Counted from the first letter of the stretch, positions 17,126 to 27,324 are shown. The stretch: DNA of 64,000 bases from Halomonas sp. YLGW01 (GCF_014840935.1 NZ_CP062005.1:3348001-3412000), one strand, 5' to 3'. Made by a program: numbers and translations. The notes: a model not told the origin generated them from the letters alone.

Positions 17126-17893
17126 ATGAAAATCGCCACCATCAACGTCAACGGCATCCGCGAAGCGGTCGAGCGAGGCTTTCTCGACTGGCTGGCCGGT
17201 CAGGATGCCGATGTCGTCTGCGTCCAGAACCTCAAGGCCAAGAGCTTCGAGCTGGACGACAGCATCCTGTACCCGGAAGGTTACGAAGGCTACTTCCTCG
17301 ACGCCGAGGAAGACGGTTTCTCCGGCGTGGGACTTTATTGCCGCAAGATTCCCAAGGCCATCATGTACGGGCTGGGCTTCCCCCAGTGCGACAACGAGGG
17401 CCGCTTCCTGCAGGCCGACTACGACCGTTTCAGCATCGCCAGTTTCCTGATGCCGGACGGCAGCGACCCGACCGCCAAGCAGGACTTCATGAGCCAGTAT
17501 CAGGATTATCTCGGCAAGATGGCGCGCAAGCGCCGCGAGTACATCATCTGCGGCACCTGGCACGTGGCTCACAAGACCATCGACCTGGCCAACTGGGCCG
17601 ACAACCAGACCACCCCGGGCTTCAAGCCCGAGGAGCGGGCCTGGATGGATCAGGTGTTCGGGCCGATCGGTTTCATCGACACCTTCCGCGAGGTCAACCG
17701 CGACGCCGGCGAATACACCTGGTGGCCGGCGCTGGACCAGCATCAGCCGCGCTCCCGCCAGGAAGGCTGGCGTCTCGACTACCAGCTGGTCGGGCCGAAC
17801 TTCCGCCGCCACGTGGTGGACGCCTGGATCGACCGTGACGCGACCTTCTCGGAGTATGCGCCGCTGATCGTCGAATACGACCTGGAGATCTGA
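17126..17893 (+). CDS. crc: Crc-type protein (exonuclease III fold without the nuclease active site)
   Basis: 255 aa, exonuclease III/AP-endonuclease fold. Asn7 (INVNG) is kept, but ExoIII catalytic positions are replaced: QETK becomes QNLK (Asn35), GDMN becomes GTWH (Thr144, His146) and SDH becomes SEY (Glu243, Tyr244). The stretch CGTWHVAHKTIDLANW strongly resembles Pseudomonas Crc (CGSLYVAHQKMDVKNW). Crc helps Hfq repress translation of catabolic mRNAs in carbon catabolite repression. The pyrE-crc-rph order matches Pseudomonas. Automatic annotation as exodeoxyribonuclease III would mislead; DNA cleavage is unlikely. Confidence 0.88.
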   Translation: MKIATINVNGIREAVERGFLDWLAGQDADVVCVQNLKAKSFELDDSILYPEGYEGYFLDAEEDGFSGVGLYCRKIPKAIMYGLGFPQCDNEGRFLQADYDRFSIASFLMPDGSDPTAKQDFMSQYQDYLGKMARKRREYIICGTWHVAHKTIDLANWADNQTTPGFKPEERAWMDQVFGPIGFIDTFREVNRDAGEYTWWPALDQHQPRSRQEGWRLDYQLVGPNFRRHVVDAWIDRDATFSEYAPLIVEYDLEI

Positions 17894-17983
17894 GCGCCCC
17901 CTGTTCCCTTAGTGCGCCCTTAGTACGCCCTTCGCACGCCCGTCGCCCGCGCCTGTCACCCCGGGCGCTCACGACCTCCCCCT

Positions 17984-18006
17984 GACGCCGGCCCCGAGCC
18001 GGCGTC
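17984..18006 (+). terminator. Possible terminator after the crc-type gene
   Basis: 9-bp stem GACGCCGGC/GCCGGCGTC with a 5-nt loop, followed by TTGCGTTCT. It lies between the convergent crc-type and rph genes. Just before it (17909-17952) are four imperfect tandem 11-mers of the type TTAGTGCGCCC with no evident role. Confidence 0.55.
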
Positions 18007-18041
18007 TTGCGTTCTGGGGCATGCCTTGGTCAAGAAAAGCG

Positions 18042-18779
18042 CTACTGGCGAATGCCCAGTGCCTCGCGCTGATGGTCGAACAGCGAGGTCCCCGCGCCCT
18101 CGGCCAGATCGAGCATGGCGTTGAGCTCGGCCCGGGAGAAGGCACCCGCCTCGGCGGTGCCCTGGACCTCGATCAGCCCGCCCTGCTCGGTCATCACCAC
18201 GTTCATGTCGGTGTCGGCGCGGCTGTCCTCCGGGTAGTCGAGATCGACCACCGGCTGACCCTTGAAGAGCCCCACCGAGACCGAACTGACCAGCTGCTTG
18301 AAGGGGTCCTTCTTCAACTTCTTCTCGCGCTGCAGGTAGCGGATGGCGTCGACCAGTGCCACGCAGCCGCCGGTGATCGAGGCGGTGCGGGTGCCGCCAT
18401 CGGCCTGGATCACGTCGCAGTCGACGGTGATGGTGAACTCGCCGAGCTGCTTGAGATCGACCGCGGCGCGCAGCGAGCGGCCGATCAGGCGCTGGATCTC
18501 CAGGGTGCGGCCGCCCTGCTTGCCGCGGCTCGCCTCGCGACCGCTGCGGGAATGAGTGGCCCGCGGCAGCATGCCGTACTCGGCGGTCACCCAGCCCTGG
18601 TTCTTGCCGCGCAGCCAGCGCGGCACACCGGCCTCGACGCTTGCGTTGCACAGCACCTTGGTGTCGCCGAACTCCACCAGCACCGAGCCTTCGGCGTGGC
18701 GGGTGTAGTCGCGGGTCAGGCGGATATCGCGGGGCTGATCGGGCTGGCGGCCGCTGGGGCGCAGGGGTGCGGTGGACAT
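18042..18779 (-). CDS. rph: Ribonuclease PH
   Basis: 245 aa, full length. Starts with [28 protein letters not shown] and carries the phosphate-binding and active-site blocks ([56 protein letters not shown]). Phosphorolytic 3'-5' exoribonuclease that trims tRNA 3' ends. Divergent from yicC with a 134-bp gap, as in Pseudomonas. Confidence 0.96.
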   Translation of the reverse strand: MSTAPLRPSGRQPDQPRDIRLTRDYTRHAEGSVLVEFGDTKVLCNASVEAGVPRWLRGKNQGWVTAEYGMLPRATHSRSGREASRGKQGGRTLEIQRLIGRSLRAAVDLKQLGEFTITVDCDVIQADGGTRTASITGGCVALVDAIRYLQREKKLKKDPFKQLVSSVSVGLFKGQPVVDLDYPEDSRADTDMNVVMTEQGGLIEVQGTAEAGAFSRAELNAMLDLAEGAGTSLFDHQREALGIRQ

Positions 18780-18913
18780 GGCATCTCTCGTTGCGTGAAT
18801 CTGAACAGAGGCCGGCGAGGGCCGGCGCGTGGCGCCATTCTACACGCTCCCCCGGGGGAATCGGTTACACTGTGAGCGCATCTTTCCCCTCAGGAATACC
18901 GCCAGGAGCCGAC

Positions 18914-19774
18914 ATGGTGCACAGCATGACCGCCTTCGCCCGGGCCAGCCGGGAAGCCGACTGGGGCAGCCTCGAGCTCGAGTTGCGCTCGGTCAACCAG
19001 CGCTATCTCGACCTGCATTTCCGCCTGCCCGAGACCCTGCGCGGCCTGGAGCCCGGCTACCGCGACGCCCTGCGCCAGCGGCTGAACCGTGGCAAGGTGG
19101 AGTGCACCCTGCGCTTCGTGCCGGCCAGCGGCGAGGCCCTGAGCGTCAATGCCAAGCGCCTGACCGGCCTGGCCAATGCCCTCACCGAGGTGCGCCGCAC
19201 GCTCCCCGAGGCCGCCATGCCCGATGCCCTGGCGCTGCTCGACCATCCTGGCGTGCTTAAGGCCGACGGCCCGGATATCGACGTCGTGACCGAGAGCGCC
19301 CAGGCACTCTTCACCGAGGCGCTTGAGGCCCTCGTCGAGGCCCGCGCCCGGGAGGGTGCCGAGCTCGCCGCGCTGATCAGAAGCCGGCTCGCCGCCGTGC
19401 GCGAGCAGGTCGGTGAGGTGCAGGCCCTGCTGCCCGAGATCCTCAAGCGCCAGCGAGCCCAGCTGCTCGAACGCCTGGAGACGGTACGCGCCGAGCTCGA
19501 TCCCCAGCGCCTGGAGGCCGAACTGACCCTGATGGCCCAGAAGGCCGATGTCGACGAGGAGCTCGATCGCCTGACGACCCACGTTGGCGAAGTCGAGCGC
19601 CAGCTTACACTGACGGGCCCGGTGGGCCGGCGCCTGGACTTCCTGATGCAGGAGCTCAACCGGGAGGCCAACACCCTGTCGTCGAAATCGGTGGTCGCCG
19701 AGACCACTCGCAGCGCCGTGGAGCTCAAGGTGCTGATCGAGCAGATGCGCGAACAGATCCAGAACATCGAATAG
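18914..19774 (+). CDS. yicC: YicC-family endoribonuclease
   Basis: 286 aa from ATG 18914 (CAGGAG upstream); the frame is open far upstream into rph but without homology. It begins MVHSMTAFARA, with LELRSVNQRYLDLHFRLP in the YicC N-terminal domain, and ends with the DUF1732 block DEELDRLTTHVGEV ... GRRLDFLMQELNREANTLSSK. E. coli YicC is an endoribonuclease acting on RyhB sRNA. A strong terminator follows. Confidence 0.93.
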   Translation: MVHSMTAFARASREADWGSLELELRSVNQRYLDLHFRLPETLRGLEPGYRDALRQRLNRGKVECTLRFVPASGEALSVNAKRLTGLANALTEVRRTLPEAAMPDALALLDHPGVLKADGPDIDVVTESAQALFTEALEALVEARAREGAELAALIRSRLAAVREQVGEVQALLPEILKRQRAQLLERLETVRAELDPQRLEAELTLMAQKADVDEELDRLTTHVGEVERQLTLTGPVGRRLDFLMQELNREANTLSSKSVVAETTRSAVELKVLIEQMREQIQNIE

Positions 19775-19836
19775 GCCTGCCGCCTGTCGGCCGATCAGAC
19801 AGCCTCTCGCGACGTCGTCCCTCGAGCACAACCAAC

Positions 19837-19861
19837 AACGCCGGGCCCATGGCCCGGCGTT
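19837..19861 (+). terminator. Rho-independent terminator of yicC
   Basis: 11-bp perfect stem AACGCCGGGCC/GGCCCGGCGTT with CAT loop, then ACTCGTTTAAG. It lies 62 bp after the yicC stop, before the convergent MFS gene. Confidence 0.75.
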
Positions 19862-19949
19862 ACTCGTTTAAGAGGGGACGTTCAGAAAAGCTCGCTCAGG
19901 AAGACTCGTTCTTGGGAGCTCGTGCAGGAAGGCATGACGGCCTGGCCGT

Positions 19950-21155
19950 TTAGCCCTGCCCCGCACGGCGCCTCATCCCTACAAGACTCACGAGCGACGT
20001 TCCCGCCAGCAGCGCGACGCCGCCGGCGAAGGCCATACCGGCGGGTGCCAGGCCGAAGGCACGGACCGCCAGCCCGATGCCCACCACCGGAATCGACAGG
20101 GCAATATAGGCCACGATGAAGAAGGTCGCGGCGACCCCGCCGCGCTGGTCGGCGGGACTCGCCTGCACGACGGCCCCCAGGCCCGCGCGAAAGGCCATGC
20201 CCTGACCGATGCCCGCGACGAGCGCCCCGAGCAGGAAGAACGGAAGCGAGGCAAGCCCGATACCGACGCCCACCAGCGAGGCGCCCAGGATCACCCCGGC
20301 ACACCCCAGCGGCAGCCGCCAGGGCGCCGGGAAGCGCTCCTGCAGGAGCTGGCCGAGGGTCGAGGCGAAGAACACCGAGCCGGCGGCAAGCCCCGCCAGC
20401 GCCAGGTTGTCATGGCCGAGCACGCCGATCATGAAGGCCGGAGCCGTGGCGGTGAAGAAGCCCAGCAGGGCGAAGCCCGCGAAACCGGCGATTGCCGCGG
20501 GCAGGAAGATGGCGCGAACCGCTTCCGGCACCTGCAGTCGCTGCAGGGTGAGCCGCGGTCGCACCGGACGGGTCACGGTCTCCGGCGCCTTGAGGATTGC
20601 CAACGCCGCCAGGGCGGCCAGCGCCAGATGCATCCCATAGGCCAGGCGCAGCGGCCAGGGCAGGTACTCGACCAGGAGGCCGGCGATGATCGGCCCCAGC
20701 CCCAGGCCGCCCATATTGACCGCGGTGGCGAGGAAGGCCGCCCGCCGCGACCAGGCCGCCGGCGCCAGCTCCATCACGGCCACCGTGGCGGTGGCCGTGA
20801 AGATGCCGGCGGACACTCCCGAGACGAAGCGGCCGACCAGCAGGCTTGAAAGGCCGTCGCTGGACAGGAAGATCACATCGCTGAGCGCCGCCGCCAGAAG
20901 CCCCGCCCCCAGCATCGGGCGCCGCCCGAGCTGATCCGACCAGCGCCCGGTCGCCACCAGGGCCCCCATCACCCCCAGCGCATAGACGGCGAAGATCACC
21001 GTTATGGTCAGCTGCGAAAAATCGAAGCGCGCCTGATAGACCGGGTACATGGGGGTGGGCAGGGTCGTGCCCAGCATGGTGATCAGAAACGCAAGCGCCA
21101 CCCCCAGGAAGGGCAGTGCCGATTCCTTGGTGCGGCGATCGCCGGCAGTGGTCAT
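19950..21155 (-). CDS. MFS transporter (drug/solute efflux type)
   Basis: 401 aa from ATG 21155, which has AAGGAGAG upstream (the open frame starts 11 codons earlier). Twelve hydrophobic segments; the loop 2-3 motif GRWSDQLGRRPML is the MFS motif A, and SAGIFTATATVAVMELAP resembles the antiporter region. Predicted inner-membrane exporter of unknown substrate. Second gene of a two-MFS operon, 48 bp after its partner. Confidence 0.85.
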   Translation of the reverse strand: MTTAGDRRTKESALPFLGVALAFLITMLGTTLPTPMYPVYQARFDFSQLTITVIFAVYALGVMGALVATGRWSDQLGRRPMLGAGLLAAALSDVIFLSSDGLSSLLVGRFVSGVSAGIFTATATVAVMELAPAAWSRRAAFLATAVNMGGLGLGPIIAGLLVEYLPWPLRLAYGMHLALAALAALAILKAPETVTRPVRPRLTLQRLQVPEAVRAIFLPAAIAGFAGFALLGFFTATAPAFMIGVLGHDNLALAGLAAGSVFFASTLGQLLQERFPAPWRLPLGCAGVILGASLVGVGIGLASLPFFLLGALVAGIGQGMAFRAGLGAVVQASPADQRGGVAATFFIVAYIALSIPVVGIGLAVRAFGLAPAGMAFAGGVALLAGTSLVSLVGMRRRAGQG

Positions 21156-21203
21156 GGTCTCTCCTTGCGCGAATGTGGAGCGGGGCATCAGACCCGCGCC
21201 GAA

Positions 21204-22391
21204 TCAGGCCACCACCTGGGTCGCCCGCTCCCGGGCCAGGGCAAACAGGAAGATCATAAGGCCGCCCAGCGCCATGACCATGCCCACCAGACCGGTGGCC
21301 GACCAGCCGAGGCCGACCGTCACCGCCAGGCCGCCGAGCCAGGCACCGAGGCCATTGGCGATGTTGAAGGCGGCGTGATTGAGGGTCGCGGCCATGGTCT
21401 GGGCATCACCGGCCACATCCATCAGCCGGGTCTGCAGCGGCGGCACCAAGGCACCACAGGTGCCCACTAGGCCGACGAACAGCATCCCGCTCCAGATCTG
21501 ATCGGCGGCAAGGAAGAAACCCAGCTGACAGAATGCCGCCCAGACCAGGGCCCCGCCGATGGCCAGGCGCTGGTTGGCGTCGGCGAGCCGGCCACCGACC
21601 AGATTGCCGATCACCGAGCCGACCCCGAAGGTCGCCAGCACCAGCGGCCCCAGGGCCTCGGGCATGCCGGCCTGATGGGTCAGGGTCGGCATGGCATAAC
21701 TGAACACGCTGAACATGCCGGCAAAGCCGACGCAGGCCACGGCCAGGGTATAGAGCACCCGCGGCTTGGTGATCGCCGAGAGCTCCGAGCGCAGGGAAGC
21801 GCCGTCATTGGGCGGCTGCACCGGCACCCACAACCGCACCAGCAGCGCGGTGGCGAGCCCCAGCGCCCCTACCAGCACGAAGGCCGCCTTCCACCCCAGC
21901 AGGCCGCCGACCCAGGTGGCCAGCGGCGCCCCGGCGAGGATCGCCAGGGTCAGACCCACCAGCACCCGGCCAACGGCGCGGCCGCGCTCGTGGGGCTCGG
22001 CGACGTTGGCGGCCACCAGCGCCGCCACCCCCAGATAGACCCCGTGGGGCAGGCCGGCAAAGAAGCGCAGGGCGACGAAACCATAGAAGGAAGGCGCCAG
22101 CAGGGTTAGCAGGTTACTGGCGGCGAACAGCACCATCAGGCCGATCAGCAATCGCCGCCGAGGAATCTTTGCGCCGATCGCCGAGATCAGCGGCGCACCG
22201 ACCACCACCCCCAGGGCATAGGCGCTGATCGCCAGGCCCACGTCCTGAACCGCGATGCCGTAGTCGTCGGCGATGCGCTGCATCAAGCCCATGATCACGA
22301 ATTCGGTGGTGCCGATGGCGAACCCGCCCAGCGCCAGGGCCTTCTCGGCCAGGCGGGGGTTCGAAGATGGACGGGTCGAGTCCGTTGGCAT
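21204..22391 (-). CDS. MFS transporter, AraJ/YdhP-like (DHA1 family)
   Basis: 395 aa from ATG 22391 (GGGAG upstream). The N-terminus LALGGFAIGTTEFVIMGLMQRIADDYGI and ISAYALGVVVGAPLISAIGAKIPRRRLL match the AraJ/PbuE-like DHA1 exporters of the MFS. Twelve membrane segments. It is the first gene of the operon with the MFS gene at 19950 and is divergent from gmk. Substrate unknown; members export arabinose, purines or drugs. Confidence 0.87.
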   Translation of the reverse strand: MPTDSTRPSSNPRLAEKALALGGFAIGTTEFVIMGLMQRIADDYGIAVQDVGLAISAYALGVVVGAPLISAIGAKIPRRRLLIGLMVLFAASNLLTLLAPSFYGFVALRFFAGLPHGVYLGVAALVAANVAEPHERGRAVGRVLVGLTLAILAGAPLATWVGGLLGWKAAFVLVGALGLATALLVRLWVPVQPPNDGASLRSELSAITKPRVLYTLAVACVGFAGMFSVFSYAMPTLTHQAGMPEALGPLVLATFGVGSVIGNLVGGRLADANQRLAIGGALVWAAFCQLGFFLAADQIWSGMLFVGLVGTCGALVPPLQTRLMDVAGDAQTMAATLNHAAFNIANGLGAWLGGLAVTVGLGWSATGLVGMVMALGGLMIFLFALARERATQVVA

Positions 22392-22443
22392 GTCACGCTC
22401 CCTGAGACAATGGTGACGCAACCGTCAGGCGGCGCGAAATTAG

Positions 22444-23187
<744 letters not shown>

Positions 23188-23280
23188 ACTGCTCGGTCCC
23201 CAAGCGTGCCCGTCGACGGCCCCTCGACGGGGCTGGCGAACGCATCATCTTTCCCATCCCTCGAACTCAGGTACCTGATC

Positions 23281-23532
23281 ATGGCGCGAGTCACCGTCGA
23301 AGATTGTCTGGAACACGTCGAAAACCGCTTCAAGCTGGTGATGATCTCCACCCAGCGTGCGCGTCAGCTGGCCCGCGGCTCCCGCGACGCCCTGCTGCCC
23401 TGGGAAAACGACAAGCCCACGGTCATGGCGCTGCGCGAGATCGCCGCCCAGAAGATCGACGAGAACGTGCTCAACGAGCCGATCGAGGCGCCGGTGCGTC
23501 CCCGCCGCGAGCCCGAAATGGGCGAGGAATGA
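23281..23532 (+). CDS. rpoZ: RNA polymerase omega subunit
   Basis: 83 aa beginning [20 protein letters not shown], with the invariant [11 protein letters not shown] and [10 protein letters not shown] blocks. Omega helps assemble the beta-prime subunit and forms one ppGpp site of RNA polymerase, which fits its position before spoT. A GC-rich hairpin lies just upstream (23209-23231). Confidence 0.97.
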   Translation: MARVTVEDCLEHVENRFKLVMISTQRARQLARGSRDALLPWENDKPTVMALREIAAQKIDENVLNEPIEAPVRPRREPEMGEE

Positions 23533-23596
23533 CGCAACCGCGCTGAATTCTGGTATCGTCAATCTTTCCTTTGCGTTCCGGGTATAGGCGTGCTGC

Positions 23597-25735
23597 ATGT
23601 TCACCATCGATGACCTGGCCGACCGCCTCGGCGGCTATCTTCCCTCGGAGGAAATCCGCCAGGTCAAGCGCGCCTTCTACTATGCCGAGCAGGCCCATGA
23701 CGGCCAGCGTCGCCGCTCCGGCGAGCCCTATGTGACCCACCCGCTGGCGGTCGCCAATATCCTCGCCAACATGCACATGGACCATCAGGCCCTGATGGCC
23801 GCCATGCTGCATGACGTCATCGAGGATACCGGCGTCTCGAAGAAGGCCCTCGCCCAGCAGTTCGGCGAGCCGGTGGCGGAACTGGTCGATGGCGTCTCGA
23901 AGCTGACCCAGATCGCCTTCGAGGACAAGGCCGTCGCCCAGGCCGAGAACTTCCAGAAGATGGTGCTGGCGATGTCCCGGGATATCCGGGTGATCATCGT
24001 CAAGCTCGCCGACCGCCTGCACAACATGCGCACCCTGGGCGCGCTGCGCCCGGAAAAGAAGCGCCGCATCGCCCGCGAGACCCTCGAGATCTACGCCCGC
24101 ATCGCCGGACGCTTGGGCATCAACACCATCCGCGTCGAGCTCGAGGACCTGTCCTTCCAGGCCCTGCACCCGATGCGCGCCGAACGCATCAAGCGCGCCG
24201 TGGGCAAGGCCCGCGGCAACCGCCGCACCACCATCCGTCAGGTCCAGTCGAGCCTGCAGAAATGCCTCGACGACGACGGCCTGCCGGGCACGGTGGTCGG
24301 GCGCCAGAAGCACCTCCTGTCGATCTATCGCAAGATGCGCGACCAGCGCAAGCCGTTCGCCGAGATCATGGACGTGTTCGGCTTTCGCATCATCACCGAC
24401 GACGTCGATAGCTGCTATCGCATCCTCGGCGCGGTGCACAACCTCTACAAGCCGGTGCCGGGACGCTTCAAGGACTATATCGCCATCCCCAAGGCCAACG
24501 GCTACCAGAGCCTGCACACCACCCTGTTCGGCTCCGGCGGCATGCCCATCGAGGTGCAGATCCGTACCCGCGAGATGGAGGCCATGGCCAACAACGGCAT
24601 CGCCGCCCACTGGCTCTACAAGGCCGGCCAGACCGAGCGGCCGATCGCCGCCGGCAGCCACGCCCGGGCTCGGGAATGGGTACGCGGCCTGCTCGAGATG
24701 CAGCGCCAGGCGGGCAATTCACTGGAGTTCATCGAGCACGTCAAGAACGACCTGTTCCCCGACGACATCTACGTGTTCACGCCCAAGGGCGACATCATGG
24801 AGCTGCCCCAGGGCGCCACGGTGATCGATTTCGCCTACAGCGTGCACACCGATATCGGCAACAGCTGCATCGCCTGTCGCATCGATCGTCAGCTGGCGCC
24901 TCTGTCGAGCCGCCTGGAAAGCGGCCAGACCCTCGAGATCATCACCGCCCCGGGCGCCCGGCCCAACACCGCCTGGCTCTCGTTCGTGATGACCGCCAAG
25001 GCGCGTTCGGCGATCCGCCATGCGCTCAAGCACCAGCAGCACACCGAATCCGTGCAGCTGGGGCATCGCCTGCTCAACAAGGCGCTGGCCGATTACGAGC
25101 TGAGCCTCGAGGAACTGCCCAAGGGCGCCCTGCCGGCCCTGCTCAAGGAGCTGTCGCTCAAGCGCAGCGACGAGCTGCTGGAATCGATCGGCCTGGGCAA
25201 TCGCCTGGCGCATGCCATCGCCCGGCGACTGGCCGACCACCTGCCCGAGGACCAGGCGATCGTCGATGACGTTCAGCCCGGCAAGGCCGAGCGCGCGATC
25301 GTGATCAGCGGCGCCGACAACATGGTGATCCAGTTCGCCCGCTGCTGCCACCCGCTGCCCGGCGACCCGGTCATCGGCCATCTCTCGGTGGGCAAGGGGA
25401 TCGTGGTGCACCGCACCGAGTGCCGCAACCTGGTGGAGCTGAAGAACGACCCGGACAAGCTGTTCACCCTGTCCTGGTCCGAGCACATCCAGGACGACTT
25501 CCCGGTGGCACTGCGCCTCCACATGGAGAGCCGCCGCGGCCTGGTCGCCGAGCTGGCCAGCCTGGTCACCGATGCCGACGCCAACATCGAGCGCATCGGC
25601 ATCGAGGAGCGCGACGCCCGGCTGTCGATCGTCAACCTGACCCTGTCGGTGCACGATCGCGTCCACCTGGCACGCATCATGAAGCGAATTCGCAACCTGC
25701 CCCACGTCGCCAAGATCACCCGCGTTCGCAACTGA
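23597..25735 (+). CDS. spoT: Bifunctional (p)ppGpp synthetase/hydrolase SpoT
   Basis: 712 aa. HD hydrolase domain with LHDVIEDT (His72-Asp73, Glu76-Asp77), synthetase domain with RKPFAEIMDVFGFRI and KANGYQSLHTT, TGS domain (DIYVFTPKGDIMELPQGATVIDFAYSVHTDIG), and a C-terminal ACT domain (FPVALRLHMESRRGLVAELAS). The intact hydrolase motifs identify SpoT rather than RelA. Controls the stringent alarmone under carbon, phosphate or fatty-acid stress. Part of gmk-rpoZ-spoT-ridA. Confidence 0.96.
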   Translation: MFTIDDLADRLGGYLPSEEIRQVKRAFYYAEQAHDGQRRRSGEPYVTHPLAVANILANMHMDHQALMAAMLHDVIEDTGVSKKALAQQFGEPVAELVDGVSKLTQIAFEDKAVAQAENFQKMVLAMSRDIRVIIVKLADRLHNMRTLGALRPEKKRRIARETLEIYARIAGRLGINTIRVELEDLSFQALHPMRAERIKRAVGKARGNRRTTIRQVQSSLQKCLDDDGLPGTVVGRQKHLLSIYRKMRDQRKPFAEIMDVFGFRIITDDVDSCYRILGAVHNLYKPVPGRFKDYIAIPKANGYQSLHTTLFGSGGMPIEVQIRTREMEAMANNGIAAHWLYKAGQTERPIAAGSHARAREWVRGLLEMQRQAGNSLEFIEHVKNDLFPDDIYVFTPKGDIMELPQGATVIDFAYSVHTDIGNSCIACRIDRQLAPLSSRLESGQTLEIITAPGARPNTAWLSFVMTAKARSAIRHALKHQQHTESVQLGHRLLNKALADYELSLEELPKGALPALLKELSLKRSDELLESIGLGNRLAHAIARRLADHLPEDQAIVDDVQPGKAERAIVISGADNMVIQFARCCHPLPGDPVIGHLSVGKGIVVHRTECRNLVELKNDPDKLFTLSWSEHIQDDFPVALRLHMESRRGLVAELASLVTDADANIERIGIEERDARLSIVNLTLSVHDRVHLARIMKRIRNLPHVAKITRVRN

Positions 25736-25748
25736 GGCCTTTTCCTTC

Positions 25749-25775
25749 CTCTGCCCGAGACCCTCGGGCAGAGGG
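25749..25775 (+). terminator. Hairpin after spoT
   Basis: 12-bp perfect stem CCTCTGCCCGAG/CTCGGGCAGAGG around ACC, starting 14 bp after the spoT stop. The tail is GTTCCGTCG, so it may terminate only partially or stabilise the mRNA 3' end before ridA. Confidence 0.65.
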
Positions 25776-25819
25776 TTCCGTCGTGTATTTCCCGCTACAA
25801 TCACAACAGGAGCATTGCC

Positions 25820-26209
25820 ATGAGCAACAAAGCCGTCATCAACACCGAGAAAGCCCCCGCCGCCATCGGCCCCTATTCCCAGGCCATCAAGGCCGGGAAC
25901 ACCGTCTACATCTCCGGCCAGATCCCGCTGGACCCGGCCACCATGGAGCTGGTCTCGGACGACTTCGAGGCTCAGGCTCGCCAGGTCTTCAAGAACCTGT
26001 CCGCGGTCTGCGAAGAAGCCGCCGGCTCGCTGCAGGACATCGTCAAGATCAACCTCTACCTGGTCGATCTCGACAACTTCGCGATCGTGAACCGGGTGAT
26101 GGAAGAGTTCTTCGAAACTCCCTACCCGGCCCGCGCCGCCGTCGGTATCAAGGCGCTGCCCAAGGGCAGCCAGTTCGAAGCCGAGGCGGTGATGGTCATC
26201 GGCGACTGA
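25820..26209 (+). CDS. ridA: 2-iminobutanoate/2-iminopropanoate deaminase RidA
   Basis: 129 aa YjgF/RidA trimer subunit. Contains [29 protein letters not shown] and the active-site Arg in [15 protein letters not shown]. Hydrolyses reactive enamine/imine products of PLP dehydratases. Ribosome site CAGGAG upstream. Its position after spoT is the same as in Pseudomonas; thpR follows after 4 bp. Confidence 0.96.
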   Translation: MSNKAVINTEKAPAAIGPYSQAIKAGNTVYISGQIPLDPATMELVSDDFEAQARQVFKNLSAVCEEAAGSLQDIVKINLYLVDLDNFAIVNRVMEEFFETPYPARAAVGIKALPKGSQFEAEAVMVIGD

Positions 26210-26213
26210 CCCC

Positions 26214-26741
26214 ATGGCCAACGGCCGTCGCCTGTTCCTCGCGCTGTGGCCCGACCCGGCCGTGCGCGAGGCCCTGGCGCGCACGGCCGGCCAGGCGCAC
26301 CTTGCCTGTCACGGGCGGCCCGTTGCCCCCGAACACCTGCACCTGACCCTGGCCTTCCTGGGTCGGGTGCACGACGCGCGCCTGGCCTCCCTGGTGGCGC
26401 TCACCGAGGCCTTCCCCTGCCCGGCAGAGGCCTTCAGCCTCGACCGCTTCGGCTACTTTCCCCGCGGCGGCGTCCTCTGGCTCGGCAGCCAGGCCCCGAC
26501 ACCCAGGCTCACCACCCTGCATCACCGCCTCTGGCAGGCCTTAGCCTGCGAGGGACTCTCCCCTCCCGAGCGCACCTTCCTACCCCACGTCACCCTGCTG
26601 CGCCATGCCGTGCCCCCCGCTCCGGGCGCCCTGCCCGGTATCGCCCTCAACTGGCACTATACTCAGCTGAGACTCATCGAATCGGTGATCACGGAGGAGG
26701 GGCCACGCTACGAAGGCCTGGCGACGTCGGCCTCCGCTTAG
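26214..26741 (+). CDS. thpR: RNA 2',3'-cyclic phosphodiesterase ThpR
   Basis: 175 aa 2H phosphoesterase with the two HxT motifs, HLTL (His43, Thr45) and HVTL (His125, Thr127). Opens 2',3'-cyclic phosphates, also known as LigT 2'-5' RNA ligase. It starts 4 bp after ridA, so the two are cotranscribed. Confidence 0.93.
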   Translation: MANGRRLFLALWPDPAVREALARTAGQAHLACHGRPVAPEHLHLTLAFLGRVHDARLASLVALTEAFPCPAEAFSLDRFGYFPRGGVLWLGSQAPTPRLTTLHHRLWQALACEGLSPPERTFLPHVTLLRHAVPPAPGALPGIALNWHYTQLRLIESVITEEGPRYEGLATSASA

Positions 26742-26760
26742 CGAGATTCCGGAGGCAGCC

Positions 26761-27300
26761 ATGCAACCAGTCACGCATAGGGTAACTCGGCGGTGGCGAA
26801 GCGCGCTGGTCGCCGGCCTGATCGGTTGGGGGATGAGTGGGGGAGGTGCCTGGGCACTGGAACCCGGCCTGGAAGCCGGCATCAGCAATGAGGAGCATCC
26901 GACGCTGGCGCTTGGCCTGCATCACGGCTTCATGGCGCCACCCTGGCTGCCGCGGGCCTTCCAGCCCTGGTCGCTACAGCTGGCCGGTCGCTTGCTGCTG
27001 CTGCCCGGGCGTAATCGCGAGGCGTCGAATGCGGCGCTGATCCTGGCACCGGCCCTGCGCTACACCTTCGCCGGCGGCACCTTCGTCGAGGGCGGCATCG
27101 GCGCCGCGCTGTTCCTCGACGCCCACCTGCGCGACCGCGAGCTGGGCACCGCCGGTCAGTTCGAGGATCGGCTGGCGATGGGCTGGCCACTGGCCGACGG
27201 CACCCTGCAGCTGGCCCTGGCGCACTACTCCAATGCCAGCCTCAAGCCGCCCAATGACGGCCTCGAGGTCCTCTCGCTGGGCTATCGCTGGCGGCTGTAA
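26761..27300 (+). CDS. pagL: Lipid A 3-O-deacylase PagL-like
   Basis: 179 aa with an N-terminal signal (residues ~1-32, cut near AWA-LE) and a small beta-barrel. The PagL active-site block AHYSNASLKPPNDGLE places His155, Ser157 and Glu169 at the same spacing (+2, +14) as the Pseudomonas PagL His126-Ser128-Glu140 triad. The last strand ends YRWRL. PagL removes the 3-position acyl chain of lipid A in the outer membrane and alters surface properties. 19 bp after thpR, so possibly the last gene of the spoT-side cluster. Confidence 0.85.
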   Translation: MQPVTHRVTRRWRSALVAGLIGWGMSGGGAWALEPGLEAGISNEEHPTLALGLHHGFMAPPWLPRAFQPWSLQLAGRLLLLPGRNREASNAALILAPALRYTFAGGTFVEGGIGAALFLDAHLRDRELGTAGQFEDRLAMGWPLADGTLQLALAHYSNASLKPPNDGLEVLSLGYRWRL

Positions 27301-27324
27301 CTACGAACCGGCCCGCCGGCAGGC

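Noticed and set aside
17909-17952. Tandem repeats considered as a CRISPR-like array
   Set aside because: Units are only 11 bp, directly adjacent without spacers, and no cas genes exist.
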